From Pseudoscleropodium purum (Eukaryota > Streptophyta > Bryopsida > Hypnales > Brachytheciaceae), in contig OZ017798.1 in assembly GCA_963969395.1 (NCBI GenBank), positions 20,700,173-20,764,172 of the forward strand: a stretch of DNA of 64,000 nt, read 5' to 3'. The translations under genes and the position numbers were made by a program. Under the pieces are notes generated by a model. That model was not told the DNA's origin. It saw only the letters and a list, made by a program, of their open reading frames with translations, and did not search any database. Positions 45,791-56,040 of the stretch are shown here, one piece after another; position 1 is the first letter of the stretch, and each line of letters begins with the position of its first letter.

Positions 45791-48202
45791 ACTCATTTAT
45801 TTCTTATAACTCACATGAAAGCAGTAATGAAGGAACTAAATGACATCTTTGTGTGAATAGTTTGTACATATACTATCAAAGTTCTCTTATGAATGGATAC
45901 TTCTAGAATACCATAGGTTGAATTGAAACTACATAATTTCTGTGGACTATATTGACATACTTCACATGCTTCTGTCTTCTATAGTTGAAGTTGATGTATC
46001 CTTGGCTTTTCATTCTGTTGTTTTGCAGTGTTGCTTTATCACCATGGCTTGCATTAGAGTAGATGGTCATGTAGTTCCGCTTGTGTTTCCTTTGGCGAAT
46101 GGCAATCTGGCTAGAGTATCTAGTCATCTTCTACATGTACGTTTCAGATTTGATGAGTCCTCTATCTATATAGAAGAAGAGAGGAAGTCTGAATGTGGTA
46201 AAAGCGTAGAATTTGTTCCTATTGAGAAGAGTGAAGACAAGGATGGAGTTTTTTGGTTCCTCCCTATAGGAAACTATAGAGCATACGGTCTTCCTATGGC
46301 TATTCTAAATGCATCTACAGAGATGGTTAGCTGCCAGTCCGATAATTCAACAATGGATATGCCATATGTCACAAACGTAGTTTCTCCTAGCCCTCTTCGA
46401 CAGGAACTTCCAATTCCTAGTTCAAGTACTTTTCTACGTGCTGTAAAGATTGAGAAATTGGACCCTATTATCGAGTTGTCAAGTGATTCGGAAGGACAAT
46501 CACCTAGCTTGAGTGTCCGTGAAAAACCGCAATGTGTCCAAAACGCTCTTGGTAGTCGTGATAGTAATCATTCAGTTTCAGACATCCAAGGCAATAGTCC
46601 CACACAATCTCTGTTATCTCGTCCTCCGTTGTATCCACCTACACTTGATCGGAGAAGCATAATGGAATGCTTGAGGAATTTGAAGAGTATGCATCGGTCT
46701 AGGAACGAATTGTCCACAATGGATGTAAATGCCATCAAGCACCATGAAGTTGGGTTTCTTCCATCAGTCTTCAATGGAAACGTCATCTTTGAGTTGCCTC
46801 CATGCCGCACGTGGCCATCTTCGTCGGCTGCCGGAATTTGGAGGGGATGGACAAACGTTATGATGGACATGAGTGGTGCAAGGTACAAACTACCAATATT
46901 CACAACTCCGACAGATTGAGATTCCGGAAGTCCTATTGCGCTGGTCACCTTGTTTGTATGAATCTCGATTGTGAATATCTAAAGAGAGCTAATAAGCACA
47001 ATGAGACAGAGTGGAGTGGATATACAGTGTCCCCTTTTCTAATAGGAGACAAGCCTCCCAAGGATTGTACATTAGTTTGCAAACTATGTAGACAGAATCC
47101 AACATGTCTAAAGCAATGCGACGTTAGAATATACTACTGTTATAGCGAGATTCCTAAAATGACAAGGGCCGCAATTCATCTTGGAGATCACTCTCACCCA
47201 GTAGCAAAAGGCATGTATAGAGATTCTGCAGAGAAGATTTGTGAACTCATTGCAGAGCAAGTGGCAAAAACTCCTACTGCCACAAACTCAGCCATTGCTC
47301 TCTCTGCAAGCAAAGATTTTCTCACGACGTATTTGTTCCATAACGGAGAGGGAGAGAAAGTGATGTTGAAGGGAGAAGAGCTAGAAGAGGTGATGGATCG
47401 GTTTCAATACTTGAGTAGTCCCAACATTAGAAATGTGATATCGTCATTTCGCTCAAACAACCGTGGAGGCATCATCGACAACATAATGACTATGAAGAAA
47501 GAGTCGAAGTTCGAATTCATCCACGACAGTGTCTTTCCAGGCCAAGGAAAAGAGAAGGTATTTATCTTCAAGATGCTCACAGAAGGACCTGGAAGCGGTG
47601 TGGACTTGGTGCAGCGCATGCAATCCAGAGGAAATCTTCAAAATGCGTGGATGATGTTCGACCACGTCAAGCGTGTAAAGGAATGGACGACAATGGCTTG
47701 CCACGTGTATGATCCAGATTACAAGAAGGTCATAACGATTGCAACCTGTGATATGCAATCAGAAGATACTGAGGTTCAGTTGCTCTTTTGGAAGTGCTTG
47801 AATACTGTAATGTTGCGACACGGAGTTGAGAATCCAAATTTTAAAGGATTTATGGCTGATAGCGCTATGGCGAATTGGAATGTTGTACGAATTGTATATG
47901 GAAGTCGTTTTGCAAATCAGAAAATGGAGAATAGGGAAAGAACATGCTTATTGCATTGGAGTACTTCTCTCCAGAAGCACACGCAGAAGTACATTAAGGA
48001 AGCATTTCAGCAACAACACAATTTACTTTGTAAACAGTACAAAGATGCAAAATCAATGGAGGAAGCAGAAACAAAATACCTAGCAATTCGGTCCTGGTGG
48101 TTATCATCGGGAGCAACAACAGAAGATGCACTTCACCACTTAGAACATTGGCTTGCCTTTTGGCATTTCCGATATAGGCAATGGGGAGGATTCATGCAAT
48201 TG

Positions 48203-48979
48203 GTAAGTCAATTTGATTGGAGTATAAAAATTTTCAAATCCGTTTTAAAATTTTTTTGGTGCATTCAAAGCAATTTTCTATTGAAATTAATATTTCTATG
48301 ATTTGATTTGAATGCATGGAATTTCCTAAATCTTTGTTTTAAAAAACATAGGAATGTCCCAAATTTATGAGAAATTGGAATTTTAGGAAGGACTACAAAT
48401 ACACTCGTGAGATAGGAATTATGTATATAAGGTTCACGGTTTACTTCAATATCTCCAATTTTTTTTTAACATTTTTTCGTCCAAAAAATTGGGAAAGAAA
48501 CAGTCCATGAACCAAAAGTAGGGGTAGGGGTAGGGACCTTCTATACCCCTATCGGATCCGACAAGGGTATGTAGGGTCCCCCTTAATACCCCTACTCTTG
48601 GTTCATGTTCAAGGAACATTTTAATTAAAAAATTAAGAAATAAATAATAAGTAAATTTGAAGGTTGTTGTGCAAACCCAGAATCCCTACTTTTGAAATAA
48701 AATATAAAATATATATTGAATAGTGGTTATTTGAATTTGAATTTTTGTTTGGGTTTGTTGAAAGTTTTCATTTTATATTTTAAGCTTCGAAAAGTCACTT
48801 TACTGGAAAAGATCTTGCAAAATCCCGTTTGACCAAACACAGATATTATTGAGATCTTCTTACTACTCTCACTTTTGATTCATGTATTTATAAATGTTTA
48901 TTTATATCTCAGATGGATTTCACGATGGTATAAAACATTGAATTAGCAAAGTCTAATGTTTGTGCAACTTCATTTTCAG
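48203..48979 (+). other. Transposase intron
   Basis: A 777-bp GT-AG intron between complete codons (phase 0), supported by continuous protein homology-like sequence on both sides (QWGGFMQL / DLSLEELADMP). It carries hairpin module 4. Confidence 0.75.
48506..48607. repeat. Intronic hairpin module 4 (near-perfect, ATCGGATCCGAC core)
   Basis: A 102-bp near-palindrome: CATGAACCAAAAGTAGGGGT at the left and ACCCCTACTCTTGGTTCATG at the right. The inner arms are TAGGGACCTTCTATACCCCT and AAGGGTATGTAGGGTCCC, centred on ATCGGATCCGAC (48,551-48,562). It is the most intact of the four modules. Confidence 0.75.
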
Positions 48980-50368
48980 GATTTAAGTTTGGAGGAACTT
49001 GCCGATATGCCTTCATGCAATTTGTCAGAAACCGTACACAACAAGTGGCTTCAAATGTCTAGTAATAGAGGGAACAATGTCTTTGATGCAACATGTGATG
49101 ACAGTATTCGGGCATGGATGCAAATGACAAATTATCGAGCTTACTTGAAGGGATATGCTTCGGAATCTGGTCCATCAAAAGGGGAGTTGAAATTGAGAGC
49201 AGCAAGACGTAGCGGTGATCCAAAGAAGATTGCAGAGGCATTGAGTTCATTGCCAGGTTCCGAAGGTATTGGAACTCGCATTCCTCATCTCGAAGGAGAA
49301 GAGATTTTTGGGAGCTTGAAGAGGAAGTTAGACATTCCTATCGGTGATGCAAGTGACTCACATAGACCTGATAAAATCAACTTTTCCCAACCTCGTGTTC
49401 GAACACGTGCCACAACAACATCAATGGAATCTTCAAGACATAAAGGTCCTAAACCTCTAGTGAACACTCTGCCACATGTCACGGTTGCATTTGAAAGTGA
49501 CTGTGATACATCAAAATGGCACATTGCAAGGATTAGCCACAAGTCAAATGCAAAATGTTATGCTCAACAGAAAGGTTCAAACATGACATGCAAGGGGAAG
49601 ATTGCCAAAGGACGCAAGGGAACTCCCGCTCCAACCTATAGTGGAAGAAAAATAGATTACGGAAGTAAGAAAGAGGTAGTGGCAGACTTTTGGTTTTGTG
49701 CAGATGACATCGAACGGTGCATCAAAGGAAGTAAACGCAAGTGGGTTATAGAGTGGCCGGAGGTTCCCGAAGTATGGCCTATCTTAGCAGGAACAAATCT
49801 TACTCGAGAGGAGACCCTATTGTTGCAGCATGCTGGATTTTGACTTCAAGAGCGTCCTATATTGTCTCCACGACGGCTATTTGGTATGTCTAATGTATTC
49901 AAGAGTGTGCTATATGATGAATCAAATCCAGTAGACGCACATGTATATCCGACTGTACGAAATAGCCGTACCATACACCGAATTGCAAATGCACCTACAA
50001 TTGAACAACGCAACAAGTGGGAGAGTGCTGGAAACATTAAAGGAGAGATATTGGGAGTGACATTGTTACCATTTCCTGGTTTAGGAGCAATTGTTTCACT
50101 ACAAACTGGGGCTGAACCAAATCTCAACATTTATCGAATCATTGTGGGTATGTACCCATCATGTACGTGCCCTGACTTTACTTCTATGGCGGTTTCAGCC
50201 ATTGGAGGTCGGCAACAGTATGTAAATTGCAAGCATTTGTACTACCTCTTCCGGTACTTCTGCAAAATGGACATAAACGAAGACAAGTTTATCCATGCAC
50301 CAAGCTATAGTTTCAACGAGTTGAAGCTTGTTTTGGTTAAAGCGGGAATTATCACAGTATTAGAGTAA

Positions 50369-50819
50369 TAGAAGACACTAGCTGTAAGTACTTCAATGGC
50401 TTGTGAAATGAATCCATTTTATACGATTGAATATATTTTCAATTAATTGAAAAAAATTTCATTTTCTCACAAAAAATGATCATTTCGTCTAAACTCTTCT
50501 TTCCACTTGTAGTTCAAATTCCATTGGAATGAATTCAATGAAAATAGTCACTATGTTTATATTTGTAAGTTCAAGATTTATTTGTCAATTTTATTAGAAA
50601 TATGCCATGTATTCATTGAAGTTGATTTTCTTTATCTTGATTGCACTTCATTAAAGAGGAATATTGTAGCCAAAGGTCAAAGAGATTTAAACATGGTGGG
50701 CCAGGTTTGAAACCCACAAGGTTTCAATTAATTCCAGTGGGTATAATATAACCCTAGTTTGAGCTAACACTTCAAAAAATGCAGTGGATATTGCAATTTT
50801 TTTTTTAAAACGGTCATAG
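50369..50819. other. 3' flank of the transposase inside the element
   Basis: AT-rich, no frame. Ends where the GGTCATAGGTAAGGCGGTTA motif begins the right subterminal region. Confidence 0.4.
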
Positions 50820-51010
50820 GTAAGGCGGTTATAGGCCCCTTTTAACTATAAATAGTAAAAAATCTATAAATATAAAATTTGTATTAAACAAAAATAAAAA
50901 TTCACCCCAAAAAAATTGAATTTCTAAAATAAAAATGCATGCTCATGACATTCATGCTCATCGCTCACAAGATTCATGCTCGCCGCTCCATGCTCGCACG
51001 CTAGCGTCGT
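50820..51010 (-). repeat. Right terminal inverted repeat and subterminal GAGC motifs
   Basis: Read from the tip inward it begins ACGACGCTAGCGTGCGAGCA, then repeated GAGCATG words (five within ~70 bp) and, near 50,826-50,848, GGGGCCTATAACCGCC and CTATGACCG. The pairing with the left end is clear over the first ~20 bp and patchy beyond. Confidence 0.7.
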
Positions 51011-51024
51011 TGTGTTGAGACTAA
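51011..51024 (+). repeat. Right 14-bp direct repeat (candidate target-site duplication)
   Basis: TGTGTTGAGACTAA, identical to 34,886-34,899. Confidence 0.8.
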
Positions 51025-51039
51025 TAGTCAAAATTTTAC

Positions 51040-54000
51040 AGATATTTGAGTGAGATTGTACCTATGGGAGAGAAGAGGCAATTGAAAGTTTTGCCAATGC
51101 CATTGCCAAATTTTCCTTTTGCATTAATTGAGGGATTTGATGAAGCCCAAATACAATTATTAAAGAAAGTGGGAATTTGGAAATACATTTAATTCATATG
51201 GCCACCTCTAGACATGTAGTTGATCAAAGACTTCATTGCTACTAGTGACTATGGAAAAATAAAAGAAGTCATATTTGAGGGTAGAATATTGAAACTTACA
51301 CCAAAAGGAATAGCCGAGATCTTGAATATACCATCAAGAGATGATAGATGTCTTCTATTTATCCATCTTACCAATGAAGAAAAGAAAAAAGTATTCAAAG
51401 GAAATATTAATAAAGCCAAAGTACATGAAGGATAGGACCTTTGTCAAATTCCAAACTAGACTTTATTGGTATTTATGATATATATCAACCAACACTTATT
51501 CTAGGCTCCCCAATTTATATTTGGGATAGATGAAGTATTACATATTGGATTAAAGCATGGTCATGAGGCAAAATTGATTGGGCTTACTTAGCCTATGATT
51601 ACGTGTTGTGAGAGATATCTTTCAAGAAGAATCAAAATCTTATATTTCTAATATCAGCTCACCTTCTTTCAACCTTTTGTCAATACAATTTTAATTATTT
51701 GGCACCATTGGTGTAGACGGAACCATTATTAGAGATTTAAATGAAAGGTGATATTTCTGCACCAATGTCAGAAACTAGAAAAGAAAAAAGCTCCATTTGT
51801 ATCAAATTCAATACCAAATGAATTAGATTTGGGGACTAATGAGGGAGAATCAAGATCTAATGTTGAGTTACTCCAATTTATTAAAGAATACCAAAAAAAC
51901 GGCTTTTGAATCAAGAAGTAGATTCCTATAAAACCAAAGAGATTGCTTAGCAAGAACAAGTAAGGACACTAGAGGTTTCAAGGATTAAATTCCAAGATAT
52001 GCATAGAGCAACTGAGATTGCTTTGGGAGCAAAAATAGAAGAGTGTCAAGTTCTAAACTTGCAATATAAAGAACTTCAACATGAAAGAAATAAAATAGAA
52101 GAAAATTACCAACTTATGGAGACACAAATGGAAAAAATGCAAGATAACATTCAGAACCTTAAAAGTTAATTGGAAGAAGTCAATAGTCAACCTAAAGTTC
52201 AAGAACTAGGAAATACAAATATTAATCAAAGAATAAATGAGATGGGGCAAACCATACGGCTATTGGTGCGTACCAATGATGAATTGCACCAAGAGTTAGA
52301 CACTACAATCAACTTAGTCACTAGAGTCCAATAATGTATATGGCAACACCAACGAGAATTAACACCTATTTTTTCCTAAATATAGAGCCTATGAGTTACA
52401 ATGTAATATATGCCATAGCATACTTATTTTTGAAAAAGGCTAACAATTATTACATGAGCAATTTGGTGAAGTATAGGAAACAGCAAGCAAATTTTATAAT
52501 ATGCAAAATCTCCTTTGTGAGATGATAATACAAGGACATTTCATTTTGATGGATTGGTCAACTCTTTTCTATTCCATAGCTTATCTAGGAGCAAGATTAT
52601 TGTTATATTATGTAAATTTGGATATAAGGTAAACCTGCCTATGACAGGGAGAATGGCTGATCTGTCCTATTGCCATTGACAAAAAAAATCTGATTTTTTT
52701 TTGTACAAAGACAAATGTGAGAAATGAAGGAAGCAACTAGAATTTTATTTTTTCGACAAAATATGAATTTTTTGTGAATTTTCGAAGTTTGCTGTCCAGT
52801 TTGCCCAAAAAAGTCTGTAGACTACCCCAAATCAGCAGAAAAGTGTTTCCATGATGGTCATCTTACCACCCAAAGCAGTCATAACATTCTTTAACATGGT
52901 TACAAGATTTCCTAACATGGATATGACATAAAGAAATTAAAAAATAACTTTTTACTAACAGTTTACACTAGAAAGGTGTCAATGTTCTATCACAGTTATT
53001 AATAACTCCATAACCATTTACCAAGGCTTTGATGACAACTAAAAATCAACCTAATGTAGTCTTAATTCTATTTTTAAGAAAAAGTTTCTCATGGGTTGAT
53101 GGAAGACTGTAATGGAGGAGTTCCCTAGGTGCCTATCATGGGTGATTTGCCTGTCATAGGCAGGTTTACCTTATACCTAAGAGAAAGGATCAAATTGTAA
53201 ACCATCACATTCAAATTAATCTAAATTTTCTAGCCTAGAGAGAAATTTGAGATAAAAAGATATTAGAGTTGACTCGATTATGAGAGTATATGAAGAATCA
53301 AGGTGAGTTATTTCTTTATTGGTTGCGGTAAGTCATCATGAAGTTGTTGCTCAAAGAGGTGAGTTGACTACTAGTCATTATCTATACAATCTCCAAAATG
53401 GACATATTAGATTATCCAAGACCTTGGATGTTCTTAGAAGAGAGAGTTTGCTTATTGGTAACACCAAAGAAACATTAGTGTTTGATTTATCACTTGCAAC
53501 CTATTGGTCAACATCATGGATTACATTAAAATTGCTAGTTCAAGGTTCACCACTTCCTTGCCAATTTTTGGGATAGTATTATCATATGTTTGACAATATA
53601 GGTATTGAAAGGCCAATTCTTTCTTGGAAAGTCCTAGAATGGCTAACAGAGGATTATAGACTATCCATTATGGAAACAACATCATGTGACAAGATTTATG
53701 AGTAAATATCTACAAATTGGCAAGAAATCCTCCAATATTAGTGATAATTAATAATCACTTTTGTCCATGAGAAAGATGGTATAAATGGGACCTTTATGCC
53801 ACAATCAATTATGTAGAATATAATTGGCCAATCAAACTAGGAGCATTTCATTTTTAAAAATCTTAAGCCCAAGCTTATAGATCTTTTTATGAGGAGTACA
53901 TTACTCACACCGACCTAGTATGTTTTTAAGCACCTGTATTTTGTGACTTTCTTGCAATGGTATATGAAATTCATGGCATTATTTATTATCAATGTAAATA

Positions 54001-54389
54001 TGTTTGAAAGATCACAACTAGAGTTATATATTCTAGTAAAGTTATTGTACCAGAGCACTCAATGGTAGCGGGTATCAGAGGTTATGGCTCTTATTCATTT
54101 CTTGTGAGGAGCTCACCCTTGCCTTATTAATGAGTTCAAAGCAGCCCGCCACAATCCTATAACAAGATGGCTAGAAAAACAATGCACCACAATCTAGCAT
54201 TACTTGCACAAGATGACAAGATCAAGAATGCATTTGATCGAATACATGCAAAGCAGATTTGACAACAAGACTAAGGACAAAACAAAAGAGTCAAGTACTA
54301 CTGATGGGGACGTCAATATGCTAAGTAGGGGGTTATATAGTAAGAAATTTATTTTCAAAACATTTTATTTTAATGTTATAGAATATTAG
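51040..54389 (+). pseudogene. Decayed gag-like / coiled-coil retroelement protein
   Basis: Translation with stops gives PNFPFALIEGFDEAQIQLLK, WPPLDM, then an open block at 51,220-51,435 (IKDFIATSDYGKIKEVIFEG, LTPKGIAEILNIPS), whose pattern recalls the gag or mobile-domain proteins of plant retroelements. A long heptad-rich coiled coil follows at 51,960-52,330 (EYKELQHERNKIEENYQLME-like). After the 553-bp MITE the region resumes with an open block at 53,319-53,576 (EVVAQRGELTTSHYLYNLQN) and ends with RSRMHLIEYMQSRFDNKTKD near 54,215. I do not recognise the family with certainty. It may be gag of a different retroelement or the extra ORF of the gypsy element cut off by the 16 kb insertion. Confidence 0.45.
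52623..53175. mobile_element. 553-bp MITE with 26-bp perfect inverted ends
   Basis: The left end TATAAGGTAAACCTGCCTAT continues to 26 bp (…GACAGG), and the right end is its exact reverse complement (CCTGTC...CCTTATA, 53,150-53,175). The interior is non-coding. The target duplication is hidden in the TATA of the ends (TA or TATA), so the superfamily is not settled; Tc1/mariner-like or PIF/Harbinger-like are both open. It interrupts the decayed gag-like region. Confidence 0.85.
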
Positions 54390-55789
54390 TAGATATGATT
54401 TGAAATTAAAAATAAATAGATTAATATTTTAAATTTACAAATTAAAAGGATAAAAGGGACCTTATCTTAGGATAGAAAATTTAATAATTAAAAATATTAA
54501 AAAGAAATAAATAAAAGTAAAAAAAAGACACACTTTTTGGAAAAGAGGTGCCAAAAACACTATAAATAGATTTTTTTTAAATGAAAAAGATGGCATTTGG
54601 TACACGGCCCACATTTATATTTTAATTGTGCAATATTGTATGATTTGTAAATTTGTGATTGTTCTTGTGAGAATTGAGTTGGAATTTATAGTCTTAAGAT
54701 TTGTATGAGTTTCTATGGTGAGAATTGTGAGAATTGTGTGTATTATTAGAGAGTATTGTAAAGAGAACGAAGGAAATACATTTTAAAAAGAAAAGAAAAG
54801 AAAAGAAAAGAAGCTAGTGATTGAACTAAGGAACGAAGGCCAAACCAACAAGCAAGCGTAAGGAGCAGTCCAGTAACTTGGTAGAGCTTGAGAAGACAAA
54901 TTCAAAGACGAATTGAATGAGATTTAGACTCTTGTCGAAACTTGGGAGGTGCAATTACAAATCTAATGTGTACTTGGAGGGAAGATCGATGAATGAACAT
55001 GAAGTGCTGGTTTGAAAAATTTAGCAAGCTCTAAGGAATCTTGGTGGATCTAGTTGTTGCGATGGAGTCCAATACTTGTCTATGCATGCTCAACTATTAA
55101 TAGAAATCAAGAAGTAGTAGAGACTCAAAAGAATTGGATTCTGTACTCAATCAAGAGTGCTTAGGAAATTGCAGTGATCAACAATGGAATTTATAATCTC
55201 CAGTGCTAGGTTTGCAAGTTGGGAGGAACGGAAAAAAAAAAAGTGAAATTTGAAACTTGCTTTGTATAGATCAATCCAATACACTGAGTACAATCGGTTG
55301 ATCTCATTGTATGTATTGATCAATCTCTTAGTTGTTACAAAAATTGAAATTGAGAGTCTCAGGATTGGGTTTGGTAATTTAGTCAGATGTTGTTGCAACT
55401 TACAATGAAAAAACTAGGGATCCAACTTTGATTACCAAAGTCAAAATTTCAAAAGCTTACTTGAATTCGATCAATGAGGGAATATTGATTGTAGAGATTG
55501 TTCACAATCTAGCAATCATTGAAATTGGTCCATTACACTTGAGAAATTTGAAATTGTGTCAAAATCGGAGCTTGATTTGAAGAAAAGTGTAGTGCTTGGC
55601 TTGATCCCTCCACCAACTATCACAATTGTAAAAAGTTGTACAAATTTAGAATCGGGGAAGGTTGTGCATATTCAAATTATTCAATTGAGTGTGATTATAA
55701 TCTATATTCAATGAAAACAAACAAATTTTTGTAATTGCTGAAGTAGGTAGTTTGCAGAACTTGCTTTGAGTTCAAATTAGGGGCTTCGG
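54390..55789. other. AT-rich retroelement-like spacer
   Basis: (AAAAG)n microsatellite at 54,784-54,812. Nothing else can be supported; the frames of 60-85 codons have no motif. Confidence 0.4.
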
Positions 55790-56040
55790 AGTTGTTGAGA
55801 GCTCTTCCACGGCCATGAGGTGCGGTACCATGGCCATAGGGTGTTGATTCCATGGTCATAGGGCTTGCTTTGCTTGGTTCCAAGGCTGAATTTATGGTCA
55901 AAGGGGTCTCTTGAATGGTTTAAAGTTTACTTGCACAGGATTCGGCTGGTTTCTACAGCTATAGAGGCTGATCCCCACAGCTATAGGTCCAGACCCACGA
56001 CTTTGGGTCCCCAGTCCATGGTCATAGGTAGGATGCGTAG
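55790..56040 (+). repeat. Degenerate short tandem repeat (CCATGGTCATAGG type)
   Basis: Imperfect copies of CCATGGCCATAGG, CCATGGTCATAGGG, TTTATGGTCAAAGG, CTACAGCTATAGAGG, CCACAGCTATAGG and CCATGGTCATAGG spaced about 20-30 bp apart. Confidence 0.6.

Larger units (their letters stand above)
43161..46043. promoter_or_regulatory. Divergent intergenic/promoter region between the two transposon genes
   Basis: About 2.9 kb separates the two start codons. It contains a 20-21 bp phased repeat close to the minus-strand gene, a possible small basic frame, an exon-like minus-strand frame, and GCC-box repeats close to the transposase start. The transposase mRNA probably has a 5'-UTR intron, since TGTTTTGCAG precedes the ATG by 15 bp (46,028). 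Confidence 0.5.
46044..50368 (+). pseudogene. MULE-like transposase with zinc-binding N-terminus and SWIM finger; frame change and TGA
   Basis: The start is ATG 46,044 in ACCATGG, 15 bp after a TTTTGCAG acceptor. The frame runs to the linker after NGNVIFELPP (~46,800), then coding continues in the -1 frame from about 46,850 (MDKRYDGHEW), as after a 1-nt deletion. It goes to 48,202 (TTG|GTAAGT), an intron to 48,979 (TTTTCAG|GAT), and the same frame to 50,368, broken once by TGA at 49,841-49,843. Domains: FRKSYCAGHLVCMNLDCEYL through IHLGDHSHPV is a GCM/WRKY-like zinc-binding region. WMMFDHVK (D near 47,660), NFKGFMADSAMANWN (D near 47,858), CLLHW, and LEHWLAFWHFRYRQWGGF (possible E) form a DDE-like MULE core. 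PSCTCPDF...VNCKHLYYLF (~50,159-50,250) is a SWIM finger. About 1,170 residues in all. It would cut and paste the surrounding 16.1 kb element. With two lesions this copy is probably dead; family assignment is good, catalytic glutamate uncertain. Confidence 0.8.
34900..51010. mobile_element. 16.1-kb two-gene MULE-like DNA transposon carrying a ParB-methyltransferase gene
   Basis: The left end GGGTTGCTAGCGTGTGAGC and the reverse complement of the right end (ACGACGCTAGCGTGCGAGCA) share GCTAGCGTGYGAGC, and both run on into GAGCATGA-rich DNA. Further in, both sides have a GGCC.TAT(G/A)ACCG motif (34,974-34,992 and 50,826-50,848). A perfect 14-bp direct repeat flanks them. Within lie two divergent multi-exon genes: a SWIM-containing MULE-like transposase (plus) and a ParB-like/methyltransferase fusion (minus). 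Both fill the interval, ending 436 bp and 642 bp from the tips. GC content and codon openness are clearly higher than in the surrounding DNA. The long degenerate ends, SWIM finger and DDE-like core support the Mutator superfamily. A MULE with this partner gene is not one I know. Confidence 0.8.

Noticed and set aside
46740..46850. Short intron to reconcile the transposase frames
   Set aside because: No good GT donor and branch region fit; any intron would be under about 70 bp.
46797..46919. Programmed -1 frameshift between the first and second transposase frames
   Set aside because: The frames overlap in the right direction, but I see no X XXY YYZ slippery heptamer in the overlap, and a 1-nt deletion in a variable linker explains it more simply.
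34886..51024. Retroelement or LTR explanation for the 14-bp repeats
   Set aside because: The inner ends are inverted, not direct, and the genes are a DDE/SWIM transposase and a ParB-methyltransferase fusion with no reverse transcriptase.
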